In this document: piece after piece, positions 1 through 7,466 of the stretch
Layout of the letters: every line of letters begins with the position of its first letter
Position numbering within the stretch: position 1 is the first letter of the stretch
Assembly: GCA_963577065.1 (NCBI GenBank)
Contig: CAUYXJ010000019.1
Coordinates: 1 to 34,329 of the forward strand
Length of the DNA: 34,329 nt
From: CAUYXJ01 sp963577065
GTDB lineage: Bacteria; Chloroflexota; Dehalococcoidia; Tepidiformales; Tepidiformaceae
Reading direction: 5' to 3'
Made by a program: the position numbers and the translations under genes
Notes under the pieces: model-generated
Seen by the model: only the letters and a program-made list of their open reading frames with translations
The model's database searches: none
What the model was told of the DNA's origin: nothing

Positions 1-452
1 TCGGCCGGAAACGCCGGCGCCACCACCTTCAGGCCGGGCATGTGCGCGTAATACGCCTCGATGCTCTGCGAGTGGTGCTGGCCGCCATGGACGCCGCCGC
101 CCCAGGGGGTGCGCACGACCATCGGCAGGTACTGCTCCCCCCGCGTGCGGTACGACCAGCGGGAGGCTTCGCTGCAGAGCTGGTCGAAGCCGGCGTGGAT
201 GAAGTCGGCGAATTGGATCTCCGCGATCGGCCGCTGGCCGTAGTGCGCCGCCCCGATCGAGATCCCGATGATCGACGATTCGGCGAGGGGCGTATCGATG
301 ACGCGGCCGGGGTGCTTCCCCGCAAGCCCATCGGTCGCGCGGAAGACGCCACCGGCTTCGAGGTCCTCGCCCAGCAGGAAGACGCGATCGTCCGCAGCGA
401 GCGCCTCGTCCAGCGTTTCGCGGATGGCCTCGATCACGCTGACCTCAGCCAT
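1..452 (-). CDS. 2-oxoacid dehydrogenase E1 component, beta subunit (branched-chain type), partial
   Basis: This is the N-terminal 150 residues of the E1 beta subunit, which with E1 alpha carries out thiamine-diphosphate-dependent decarboxylation of a 2-oxoacid. My translation from the ATG at 452 starts MAEVSVIEAIRETLDEAL and continues through FLLGEDLEAGG, DTPLAESSIIG and FADFIHAGFDQL to PGLKVVAPAFPA. These match the transketolase-like pyrimidine-binding domain of E1 beta. The gene runs off the left edge, so its C-terminal half is missing here. Its start overlaps the end of the E1 alpha gene by 8 nt (ATGGCTGA), implying translational coupling. The FADFIHAGFDQL wording resembles branched-chain 2-oxoacid dehydrogenase (BCKDHB/BkdA2) more than pyruvate dehydrogenase E1 beta. 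Family is secure; substrate is inferred. Confidence 0.9.
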   Translation of the reverse strand, partial: MAEVSVIEAIRETLDEALAADDRVFLLGEDLEAGGVFRATDGLAGKHPGRVIDTPLAESSIIGISIGAAHYGQRPIAEIQFADFIHAGFDQLCSEASRWSYRTRGEQYLPMVVRTPWGGGVHGGQHHSQSIEAYYAHMPGLKVVAPAFPA

Positions 453-1500
453 CGGCGGTCTCACGGTAGACGAAGCCGAGGGCGTCCTCGGGAGCGGGGT
501 CAGGTTGCGTGATCGCCCAGTCCGCGGCGGCCCGCACTTCCGCTTCGACCTCGGCCTCGATCGTGTCGAGGTCCTCCTTCGGGAAGAGCCCGTCGGACTC
601 GATGCGCGCGCGGAAAAGGCCGACCGGGTCCTTCTGCGTCCAGTCCTCGAGCTCCTTCCGCGGGCGGTAGCGCGTCTGATCGTCGTCGCTGGAATGGGCC
701 CAGAGGCGATGGCACTTCGCCTCGATCAGGAACGGCCCAGCGCCCCGGCGCGCCTGATCGACCGCCGGCCGCACCGTCTGGTAGACGGCGATCGCATCGA
801 GTCCGTCGACGACCGCGCTCTGGATGCCGTAGGCCGCGGCGCGGTCGGCGACATGCGCCACCGGCATCTCCTTCTCCGTGCTCTCGGAGATGGCGTAGCC
901 GTTGTTCTCGACATAGAAGATGACCGGCAGCTTATGGATCGCGGCGAAGTTCAGCGCTTCGTGGAAGTCGCCGCGGCTGGTGCTGCCCTCGCCACAGCTG
1001 GCCAGGGCCACGATCGGGTCGTCCCGCATCTTCGCCGCCAGCGCGACCCCAACGACGTGCACGAGCTGCGTGGCGACGACGCTCGACTGGGTGAGGACGC
1101 GGCGCTCCACGCTCGCCCAGTGCGAGGGCATCTGCCGACCGAAGGCGTTGGGGTCGTCCCGCTTCGCGAAGGCGTTCAGCATCGCTTCCCGCGGGGTCAT
1201 GCCGAGCACGAGCATCACGCCCATGTCGCGGTAGTAGGGGGCGACGTAGTCGACGCCCGCCTGCAAGGCCATGCCCGCCCCGACCTGGGCCGCCTCCTGC
1301 CCCGCCCCCCCGATGACGAAGTCGGCGCGGCCCTGGCGGTTGAGCGTCATCATGCGTTCGTCCAGCCGTCGCGAGAGCAGCATGTAGCGGTACATCGCCT
1401 CGAGCTGCTCCTCGCTGAGGAGGTAGTCGGGGAGCATCTGGCGGGAGCGTTTGGGGCGGGTCTCGCTGGCGGTCATGGGGCGCGGCGTCCTCGCGTCCAT
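445..1500 (-). CDS. 2-oxoacid dehydrogenase E1 component, alpha subunit (branched-chain type)
   Basis: E1 alpha, about 351 aa, is the normal length for the family. It binds thiamine diphosphate and performs the first, irreversible step of 2-oxoacid oxidation. The cofactor motif reads GEGSTSRGDFHEALN, then VIFYVENNGYAIS, so the canonical GDG is GEG here, a variant I associate with branched-chain E1 alpha. APYYRDMG and the phosphorylation-loop-like HRLWAHSSDDDQTRYR also fit that subgroup. The start is not certain: the ATG at 1500 has no clear ribosome binding site, and the ATG at 1476 (residue 9) is an alternative. It lies 43 nt after an unrelated minus-strand gene with no terminator between, so read-through is possible. 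A leucine/valine dehydrogenase at 17698-18792 would supply its substrates. Confidence 0.92.
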   Translation of the reverse strand: MDARTPRPMTASETRPKRSRQMLPDYLLSEEQLEAMYRYMLLSRRLDERMMTLNRQGRADFVIGGAGQEAAQVGAGMALQAGVDYVAPYYRDMGVMLVLGMTPREAMLNAFAKRDDPNAFGRQMPSHWASVERRVLTQSSVVATQLVHVVGVALAAKMRDDPIVALASCGEGSTSRGDFHEALNFAAIHKLPVIFYVENNGYAISESTEKEMPVAHVADRAAAYGIQSAVVDGLDAIAVYQTVRPAVDQARRGAGPFLIEAKCHRLWAHSSDDDQTRYRPRKELEDWTQKDPVGLFRARIESDGLFPKEDLDTIEAEVEAEVRAAADWAITQPDPAPEDALGFVYRETADG

Positions 1501-1543
1501 GCTAGCAGGTGGGCTTTAGCGGCTCGGTGAGGGGGTAGCGACC

Positions 1544-2476
1544 CTAGACGAACACCGCCAGAGGGAGGACCTCTAGCGAAGGACCAGGTACCTCGACCGA
1601 GGCGACCGGAAGCTTGATTGCCCCACTCGTCTGGAGCTCGTCGAGAGCCTCTTCCAAGACCGCATCAGGGAGGTAGGCCGAGAACGAGCGCCGCAATAGG
1701 CTCACGGACTCTCCCTCAAGATGGCGTTCCGTGACCTTCCCAAGAACCTTAAACCGCCCAAATCTGAGCGATTCCAAGATTTGAGCGGTCGCAACATCAC
1801 GACGCAGCAGGATGATCGCATGTGCGCCGCCCGCGGCCTCCAAGACAACATCCTCGTATGGCGCGTCGGCGAGATCCTCTTCGAGCGCTCGGGAAATAGC
1901 GAGAGTCTCGTCTTTGTCAGAAGATCCCTTCGGTACTGCGGCGGGTGGAGCAGCGGGCTTACCTTTGCTCCGCCGCTGTGCCCGGGACACAGCAGCCGCA
2001 GGCGCCTGGGCTGCACCCGTCGTCGCCGCGAACTTGAAAAACCGCTCTAGCGCCTTCAGTGCCTCCCCAAGCGACGACCTTCGGACATGACCATCGATCT
2101 CAACGAAATCGCCTGGCACGAGGCTGGGGGAGTCGATCGACCGAATTAGGTTCTCGGCCCGGAGTCTGCTTCGGAGCTGATTGAACAAAGACGCCTCGGT
2201 TTGGCGCCGTACCAGGCCAACGACTGTCTCCGACCCTGCAACACCGGATGACTGTCGGCTCCCACCTAGTTCCAGAGCGAGGATCGGGGAGAGGAGGCCA
2301 CCGGCTCCGAGTTTCCCCCCTTTCGACGAGTCGGTAGTCTGGGACTCTCCCGCGGTCCGCTTGACCTCCGCCTCGAAGGACACCCCGCCTTCGACGGATG
2401 CCAGGAGCGAGACGACCATGTCCGAATCCAAGTAGATAGGGTAGACCGGGGCTTCGCTCATGCCGTCGTCTGTCAT
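1544..2476 (-). CDS. hypothetical protein, possibly DUF6414-like, under a LexA-like box
   Basis: I do not recognise this 310-aa protein with confidence. The N-terminus (VYPIYLDSDMVVSLLASVEGG, residues about 10-30) recalls DUF6414-type proteins, which begin with a similar strand, but this is a weak match from memory. The central part is a Ser/Gly-rich stretch (about 40-80), then a segment with SLVPGDFVEIDGHV that looks like a small beta-domain. An Ala/Pro/Lys-rich linker (about 150-190) leads to a C-terminal region starting near EDVVLEAAGGAHAIILLRR. No signal peptide, membrane segment or catalytic motif is visible. The ATG at 2476 has a strong ribosome binding site, GGAGGAGG (2485-2492, complement), which directly abuts a perfect 22-bp palindrome with a GAAC-N4-GTTC core. 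That makes DNA-damage control plausible; the function is unknown. Confidence 0.7.
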   Translation of the reverse strand: MTDDGMSEAPVYPIYLDSDMVVSLLASVEGGVSFEAEVKRTAGESQTTDSSKGGKLGAGGLLSPILALELGGSRQSSGVAGSETVVGLVRRQTEASLFNQLRSRLRAENLIRSIDSPSLVPGDFVEIDGHVRRSSLGEALKALERFFKFAATTGAAQAPAAAVSRAQRRSKGKPAAPPAAVPKGSSDKDETLAISRALEEDLADAPYEDVVLEAAGGAHAIILLRRDVATAQILESLRFGRFKVLGKVTERHLEGESVSLLRRSFSAYLPDAVLEEALDELQTSGAIKLPVASVEVPGPSLEVLPLAVFV

Positions 2477-2490
2477 CGAGTGCGCCTCCT

Positions 2491-2512
2491 CCAGAGAACA
2501 TATGTTCTCTGG
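2491..2512 (-). promoter_or_regulatory. perfect 22-bp palindrome, LexA/SOS-box-like operator
   Basis: The sequence CCAGAGAACAT is followed immediately by its exact reverse complement. The core GAAC-ATAT-GTTC fits the GAAC-N4-GTTC SOS box of Gram-positive and related LexA proteins. It sits 14 nt upstream of the ATG at 2476 and overlaps the edge of the ribosome binding site. A possible -10 (TATAGG, 2533-2528 on the minus strand) lies just upstream, so a bound repressor would cover the start of the transcript. The palindrome is directly visible; LexA binding is inference. Confidence 0.7.
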
Positions 2513-2654
2513 CCGCCCCTCTGCAACCCTATAGTGATTGTTAGCCTCCCTGTGTCTCCCCGACTTACCCCCAGTCCCGCGCCAGGAGGCAGTCAGCCCA
2601 GACGCTCGCCACCCTGAGATTCGGCTCGCCGAACGATGTCAGGCGCACGGGCGG

Positions 2655-2660
2655 TAACCT
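2655..2660 (+). promoter_or_regulatory. -10 box of a putative leaderless promoter for the GNAT gene
   Basis: TAACCT ends 6 nt before the GTG at 2667, which would place the first transcribed base at or next to the start codon. No -35 box is evident. The same arrangement occurs before several other first genes in this window. Confidence 0.5.
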
Positions 2661-2666
2661 GGCGGA

Positions 2667-3420
2667 GTGTCCGAAGACCCAATTCATCAAGCGATCCACG
2701 AGAACTTCCTCGCGGCCATTCCTCGCGTCGGGGCACTCACGGAACGTTCCGCGGTCGAGCGAGTCGGGCCGTGGCTGCTCGTGGCGACGGGCGAGCCGCG
2801 GTTCCAGGGAGGAAACGCGGCGGCGACCGTGGGGGCGGCCAGCGAGGGCGATCTCGATGCCGCGATTCGTTGGTTTGAGGCGCGTGGTTCGCGGCCGAAC
2901 TTCCGGCTACGGGAGCCGCACGACGACGCGCTCATCGCCCATCTCGAAAGCCGCGGCTTCGAGCCGGAAGTCACGGAGCCGGCGCTCTTCCTCCGGCGGC
3001 CGGCCCCGCCGGCCTACGCAGGGCCACTCCGCATCTCCACCGTTGACAGCGATGCGGAGACGGAACGGTACGGTGCGGTGAACTGGCCGGACGACCTTCG
3101 GGACATCGGCGTGGGCATCGCGAAGACGGCGCGAGCGCTCGGCTTCGACCTGCTCCTAGGAACGCTCGATGGCGTCGCCGTCGCTTGCTCGATGGCCGTA
3201 ACGACGGGGAATCTCGTCGGCGTCTACAACGTCGCCGTTGAGGAGCCCTACCGGCGACAGGGGTTCGGCGAAGCGATGAGCTGGGCGGGCGTCGAGGGCG
3301 GGACAGCGGCGAGGCGCGGAGGACGCCTGGCTCGGCGCCTCTGCGATGGGGCTCCCGCTCTACGAACAGATGGGCTTTCGTCGTGTCCTCGCCTACGAAC
3401 ACCTCGTCCACGGAGGCGGC
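2667..3420 (+). pseudogene. GNAT-family N-acetyltransferase, frameshifted
   Basis: GNAT enzymes transfer an acetyl group from acetyl-CoA to an amine; the acceptor here is unknown. Translation from GTG 2667 gives a normal N-terminal part up to the acetyl-CoA loop VAVEEPYRRQGFGEAMSWA (ending near 3285). That frame then becomes an Arg-rich nonsense tail. The expected C-terminal GNAT region is present one frame over, from about 3290: GAEDAWLGASAMGLPLYEQM and GFRRVLAYEHLVH, ending near 3411. One indel in the G-rich run around 3281-3297 explains this. The original stop is also gone, because all three forward frames stay open well into the next gene. It may be a genuine lesion or a sequencing error, so the end given is approximate. 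Confidence 0.7.
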
Positions 3421-3451
3421 GACCGACCTGGGCCCGCAGGCCCGGCTCCCC

Positions 3452-3457
3452 TACCCT
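3452..3457 (+). promoter_or_regulatory. -10 box of a putative leaderless promoter for the SRAP gene
   Basis: TACCCT ends exactly 6 nt before the ATG at 3464. There is no Shine-Dalgarno sequence in between. Because the SRAP start is fixed by its catalytic Cys2, this is one of the best-anchored examples of the pattern. Confidence 0.5.
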
Positions 3458-3463
3458 GGCCCC

Positions 3464-4204
3464 ATGTGCGGACGCTTCACCCTCGCCGCTGCCGATGTCG
3501 CCTCGATCGCGCACGCGCTCGGCGTGCAGGTCGAGGACCTTGGGGCCGCCTACCAGCCGCGCTACAACCTCGCCCCCACGGACCCGCATTTCGTTGTCCG
3601 GAACAAACTCGAAGAGCGCAAGGTCGTGCCCGCGCGCTGGGGGCTCGTCAAGTACGACTCGAAAGACCGCAAGCAGGCGGCGCGCGGGATCAACGCGCGC
3701 GCCGAAAGTGTCGACACCCGCCCACTCTTCCGCGAGGCGTTCAAGAAGCGGCGCTGCATCGTGCCCGCCGACGGCTACTACGAGTGGACCGGCACGAAAG
3801 AGAACCGCCAGCCCTTCTGGTTCCACCGGCCGAACGGACAGCCCATGACCTTCGCCGGGCTCTACGAGTGGTGGCAGCCGCAACCCGATCAGTGGGAAGC
3901 GACGTTCACGATCGTCACCTGCCCGCCGAACGCGATGACGGGGCAGATCCACGACCGCATGCCCGTGATCCTGCCCGAGGAGCGCGTCGACGACTGGATC
4001 TTCGCGGGCGAAGAAAACGTCGACACGCTGAAGTCACTGCTCGTACCGGCGCCGGAAGCCTACCTCGTGTCCCGCCCGGTATCGCAGCGGGTCAACAGCG
4101 TGAAGAACGACACCCCTGATCTGATCAACGAGCTGACCGACCAAGTGAGCGGAGAATTGCCTGCGGAATCGGGGCAGCAACTCGGGCTCTTCGAGCGCTC
4201 CTAG
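3464..4204 (+). CDS. SOS response-associated peptidase (SRAP, YedK/HMCES family)
   Basis: SRAP proteins cap abasic sites in single-stranded DNA by forming a thiazolidine link through their N-terminal cysteine, which shields the lesion. The family hallmark is complete: MCGRF at the N-terminus with Cys2, RYNLAPT, the INARAES segment with Asn77, GYYEW with Glu107, and IHDRMP with His163. At 246 aa the length is normal. The start must be the ATG at 3464, because Cys2 has to become residue 1 after Met removal; longer upstream reading frames are spurious. It is transcribed away from the LexA-box gene about 1 kb upstream, so two potentially DNA-damage-linked genes lie close together. I saw no palindrome before this gene. 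Confidence 0.95.
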   Translation: MCGRFTLAAADVASIAHALGVQVEDLGAAYQPRYNLAPTDPHFVVRNKLEERKVVPARWGLVKYDSKDRKQAARGINARAESVDTRPLFREAFKKRRCIVPADGYYEWTGTKENRQPFWFHRPNGQPMTFAGLYEWWQPQPDQWEATFTIVTCPPNAMTGQIHDRMPVILPEERVDDWIFAGEENVDTLKSLLVPAPEAYLVSRPVSQRVNSVKNDTPDLINELTDQVSGELPAESGQQLGLFERS

Positions 4205-4232
4205 CCCCCTTCCGAAGGTCCTCCAGCTTCGG

Positions 4233-4260
4233 TTGACACGCCTCCGACCCCCCCTATCAT
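4233..4260 (+). promoter_or_regulatory. sigma-70-type promoter for the MoxR-like ATPase gene
   Basis: TTGACA (4233-4238) and TATCAT (4255-4260) are separated by 16 bp, the best-matching -35/-10 pair in the window. Transcription would begin near 4267, leaving a leader of about 140 nt before the GTG at 4410. Confidence 0.7.
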
Positions 4261-4266
4261 TGGACC

Positions 4267-4409
4267 CAAGCGGGGGTGTGGCCGCTCGCAAATACGCGAA
4301 TGGTTTGGGCATCGACACACCCCCCGGACGGCGCGTCGGCTCCGCCTCTGGACGCTCGTCGTAACACACCAACGCCCCCGAAAAGCCTTCGGGAGAGGAG
4401 CGCGAGCGA
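4267..4409 (+). promoter_or_regulatory. long structured 5' leader of the MoxR-like ATPase gene
   Basis: The leader holds a perfect 9-bp long-range stem, GGGGGTGTG (from about 4273) with CACACCCCC (near 4315). It encloses a small hairpin, TCGC-AAATAC-GCGA. A second hairpin, CCCGAA-AAGCC-TTCGGG (about 4377-4393), ends at the ribosome binding site GGGAGAGGAG (4391-4400). This could control translation, but I match it to no known riboswitch class. GC-rich sequence forms chance stems easily. Confidence 0.4.
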
Positions 4410-5807
4410 GTGACTACGGCCGATCGACCCCGCACTGTCGGTGAACTAAAAGCCTCGGGGTACGAGCCCCTGTCCGTGCGCGACGAGATGCGCAAGAACC
4501 TGATCGCCCGGATTCGCAGCGGGGACGAACTCTTCCCCGGTGTCTACGGCTACGACGAAACCGTCATCCCCCACATCGTGAACGCGATCCTCGCGGGCCA
4601 GGACATCATCTTCCTGGGCGAGCGGGGGCAGGCGAAGTCGCGGATCATCCGCTCGCTGACCGCCCTGCTGAACGAGTCGCTACCGGTGCTCGCCAACTGC
4701 GAGATCCCCGAGGATCCGCTCGACCCGATCACCATGCAGGGGCGGCAGATCGTCGAGGACCAGGGTGATGCCGCCGAACTCATCTGGCTCGACCGCGACG
4801 ACCGCTATGGCGAGAAGCTCGCAACCCCGGATATCACCATCGCCGACCTCATCGGCGAGGTCGACCCGATCAAGGTCGCCGAGGGGCGCTACCTTTCGGA
4901 CGAGCTCACGATTCACTACGGCCTCGTCCCCCGCACGAACCACGGCATCTTCTGCATCAACGAGCTCCCCGACCTCGCGGAGCGCATTCAGGTCGGCCTC
5001 CTCAACATCATGGAAGAGCGCGATGTCCAAATTCGGGGCTATCGCATCCGCCTGCCCCTCGACGTCTTCGTCGTCGCGAGCGCAAACCCCGAGGACTACA
5101 CGAATCGCGGCCGGATTATTACGCCGCTGAAGGACCGCTACGGCGCCCAGGTGCGCACGCACTACCCCCAGAAGATCGAGCACGAGATGGACATCGTCGA
5201 AGCGGAACACACGCCCGTTCCGGCCGACTTCGCCGTCGCCGTGCCCCCCTACATGAAGGAGATCATCGCGGAGATCACGCGGCTCGCACGACGCAGCCCC
5301 GACGTGAACCAGCGCTCCGGCGTGAGCGTGCGCGCGAGCATCGCGAACTACGAGAGCATGCTCGCGAACGCCCTGCGACGCTCGATCATCAACGAGGAAG
5401 ACGAAGTCGTGCCGCGCGTGAGCGACCTCCCCTTCGTCGTTCCCACCCTGAGCGGCAAGGTCGAGTTCGAGACCATCGAGGACGGCCGCGAAGAGCAGAT
5501 CATCGACAAGCTGATCCAGGGAGCGGTCGTCGCCGTCTTCAATCGGCTCTACAACCTGGGCGACCTCGAGCCGGTCGTCAGCCGGTTCAAGGCGGGCGTT
5601 TCCGCCGAGGTCGGCGAGATGACCGCGAGCAGCGACTACAAGAGCCTCGGGGGCGATATCGAGGGGCTGGCCGAGGCGCTCCAGACGGTGGAGGCGAGCT
5701 CGCCCGGTGAGGTGGCAGCGGGGATCGAGTTCATCCTCGAGGGGTTGCACCTGAACAAGCGACTGAACAAGGACCGCGTAGGCGCCAAGATCCACTATCG
5801 GGGATGA
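4410..5807 (+). CDS. MoxR/magnesium-chelatase-like AAA+ ATPase
   Basis: This 465-aa protein is an AAA+ ATPase of the MoxR/ChlI group, whose members act as chaperones that remodel or load cofactors into partner proteins. Visible motifs in order are Walker A IIFLGERGQAKS (about residue 66-77), Walker B HGIFCINELPDL (about 178), sensor 1 VVASANPEDY (about 223) and the Arg-finger segment PLKDRYGAQVR (about 240). A helical C-terminal region follows. The GTG start at 4410 has a good ribosome binding site. It overlaps the next gene by 4 nt (ATGA). MoxR genes are usually followed by a von Willebrand factor A partner; here a GNAT follows instead, so the partner is elsewhere or absent. It is not a true chelatase subunit as far as context shows. 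Confidence 0.85.
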   Translation: MTTADRPRTVGELKASGYEPLSVRDEMRKNLIARIRSGDELFPGVYGYDETVIPHIVNAILAGQDIIFLGERGQAKSRIIRSLTALLNESLPVLANCEIPEDPLDPITMQGRQIVEDQGDAAELIWLDRDDRYGEKLATPDITIADLIGEVDPIKVAEGRYLSDELTIHYGLVPRTNHGIFCINELPDLAERIQVGLLNIMEERDVQIRGYRIRLPLDVFVVASANPEDYTNRGRIITPLKDRYGAQVRTHYPQKIEHEMDIVEAEHTPVPADFAVAVPPYMKEIIAEITRLARRSPDVNQRSGVSVRASIANYESMLANALRRSIINEEDEVVPRVSDLPFVVPTLSGKVEFETIEDGREEQIIDKLIQGAVVAVFNRLYNLGDLEPVVSRFKAGVSAEVGEMTASSDYKSLGGDIEGLAEALQTVEASSPGEVAAGIEFILEGLHLNKRLNKDRVGAKIHYRG

Positions 5808-6367
5808 GCTGGCGCATCGAACCGCTTCCTGAGGATGGCCCCCTGTTCGAGGGGGCCATCGACGTGTACGCCGAAGCCTTCGCCCTGCCCCCCTACAGCG
5901 ATCCGGACCGGGGCGAGGAGATTCGCTTCCGCCTGCGGCAACTCCATCGCGAGCGACCCGGCTACCGGGGCTTCATCGCGCTCGACGAGGCGGGCGCGCA
6001 GCTCGTCCCGCCGCACGGCGTGGTCGGGATGACCTACGGCTACCGCAGCCAGCGCGGCCAGTGGTGGCGCGACGCGGTCGCGCGCGAGCTCAGCGAGGTC
6101 CAGGTCAAACGCTGGCTCGGCGATGCCTACGAGCTCGTCGAGATCGCCACCCATCCCGACTTTCAGGGCCACGGTATCGGCGCGCTCCTGGTCCGGACCC
6201 TCCTCCAGGGCCGACCCGAGGCGTCATGCGTCCTCAGTACGCGCACGGACAGCCGCGCGCACGAACTCTACGGCCGCCTCGGCTTCGAAGTGGTGACGGA
6301 GATGACGTTCAGCCCCGGCGGCGCCCCGTTCTACGTGATGGGCAAGCCGCTGATCATCGGCGGCTGA
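5804..6367 (+). CDS. GNAT-family N-acetyltransferase
   Basis: A complete GNAT of 187 aa. Motif A with the acetyl-CoA pyrophosphate loop reads VEIATHPDFQGHGIGALLV (about residues 111-129), and the C-terminal motif B reads SRAHELYGRLGFEVVTEM. The N-terminal half contains VYAEAFALPPYSDPDRGEE, common in small-molecule GNATs, but the acceptor cannot be told. It is translationally coupled to the MoxR-like ATPase by an ATGA overlap, so the two are probably made together. That pairing may mean it modifies a component of the ATPase's client system, which is only inference. Confidence 0.85.
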   Translation: MSWRIEPLPEDGPLFEGAIDVYAEAFALPPYSDPDRGEEIRFRLRQLHRERPGYRGFIALDEAGAQLVPPHGVVGMTYGYRSQRGQWWRDAVARELSEVQVKRWLGDAYELVEIATHPDFQGHGIGALLVRTLLQGRPEASCVLSTRTDSRAHELYGRLGFEVVTEMTFSPGGAPFYVMGKPLIIGG

Positions 6368-6659
6368 GGATAGCGGCCAGGATATGTGGCCAGATTCGGG
6401 CAGCGGGCAGCGGCTCCGATCCGCCATCCCACGGTTGGATTCCGCCAACGGGACCTGCTATTCGCCTCCAGCCTTCCGCTGAACGACTCGAGGTACTCGT
6501 CCCGCTGAGAGCTCGGAGGGGTCGCACCGCAACCCAGTCCCACTAGGGTATAACTCTCCCAAGCGTTCCCGAGTCCCACGCTCTGCTCGGGCCGATCTCT
6601 GAACCCGATGGAGCACACCCCGATAGGTGTGTGGTGCTGCTATGCATTTACCAGGCAAG
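6368..6659 (+). other. non-coding stretch between the GNAT gene and the methyltransferase remnant
   Basis: About 290 nt with no credible gene on either strand. It contains two small hairpins, GGCCA-(7)-TGGCC at 6375-6391 just after the GNAT stop and CACACC-CCGATA-GGTGTG at 6614-6631. Neither has a T-run, so they are not convincing terminators. GC content drops noticeably towards its right end, where the decayed methyltransferase begins. Confidence 0.5.
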
Positions 6660-7449
6660 ACCATTGGGTATTCTGATACCTTTTAACAACGAAATGCACC
6701 CGGTTCAGTCTCGTCTGCACGGGAGATCCTTCCGCTTGTGGTGGATCTTGTGCAGCCGCAACAGGTTTTGGCTGTCGGCTGAGGAATCGGGACGTGGATT
6801 AAAGTTTTCTTGGAGTTGGGGATAGAAGATATTTGGGGGCGCAGATGGCAACTGGGTTGATCCCAAAATGCTGCAGATTCCTGAGCAGAAGTTTCAATCG
6901 GTCGATCTGAGACGACCGCTCGAACTCAAGAAGGAATTTGATCTGGTCATTTCATTAGAGGTTGCCGAGCATCTTCCCAAGAGCAGTGCCGAGACCTTCG
7001 GAGACTCCTTAACCCGACATGGACCGGTGGTGCTTTTCTCCGCAGCCATCCCTTTTCAAGGCGGAAGGCATCACATCAATGAGCAATGGCCTGGATACTG
7101 GGCCCAATATTTTGAACATCGAGGATATGTAGGGATAGATTGTTTACGCCATAGGGTCTGGGATAATCCTAAAGTCGAATGGTGGTACGCATAAAATATT
7201 TGCCTGTTCGTAAGACTTACAGATATCGATAGATATCCGCTTTTGAAGAAGGAGTACGAGCGTTCCCCCAACGCCCCGCTAGCTTTAGTCCATCCTAGGA
7301 AGTACTCGAGAATTGCGGACCAGAGAATGGTCATTCGAAAAATGGGATTGAAGATTGTCATCGCGAATCTTCCATGGATCACTTGGAATTCCATTAAATC
7401 CCGGGGATCGCGGCTGAAAGGTACCTTCCGCAAGCTTCTCGGGAATTAG
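6660..7449 (+). pseudogene. decayed class I SAM-dependent methyltransferase
   Basis: Reading across frames reconstructs a methyltransferase of the kind found in sugar and cell-surface clusters. Frame 0 from about 6669 reads YSDTF, stop TAA (6684-6686), QRNAPGSVSSAREILPLV, then QPQQVLAVG, stop TGA (6780-6782, where the SAM-loop cysteine codon is expected), GIGTWIKVFLELGIEDIW. One extra G near 6835-6841 shifts to frame 1: ADGNWVDPKM, FDLVISLEVAEHLP, VVLFSAAIPFQGGRHHINEQ, VEWWYA. Stop TAA at 7192-7194 then stands where Gln is expected, and the frame continues as NICLFVR to FRKLLGN and TAG at 7449. Three nonsense codons plus a frameshift mean a real pseudogene. Its lower GC suggests foreign origin. 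It lies just after the pdhC stop, where an E3 gene might be expected. Confidence 0.85.
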
Positions 7450-7466
7450 AACCTCGTGGAGCTGAT

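Noticed and set aside
268..1530. Long plus-strand open frame of 420 codons across the E1 alpha gene
   Set aside because: It is the antisense shadow of E1 alpha in GC-rich DNA; the product is Arg/Asp-rich and matches no family, while the minus strand gives a complete E1 alpha.
2735..2755. GGAACGTTCC palindrome in the GNAT coding region as a second SOS box
   Set aside because: The spacing between half-sites does not match GAAC-N4-GTTC and it lies well inside a coding sequence.
6614..6631. CACACC-CCGATA-GGTGTG hairpin as a terminator
   Set aside because: It is short and has no T-run on either strand; kept only as a note in the non-coding stretch.
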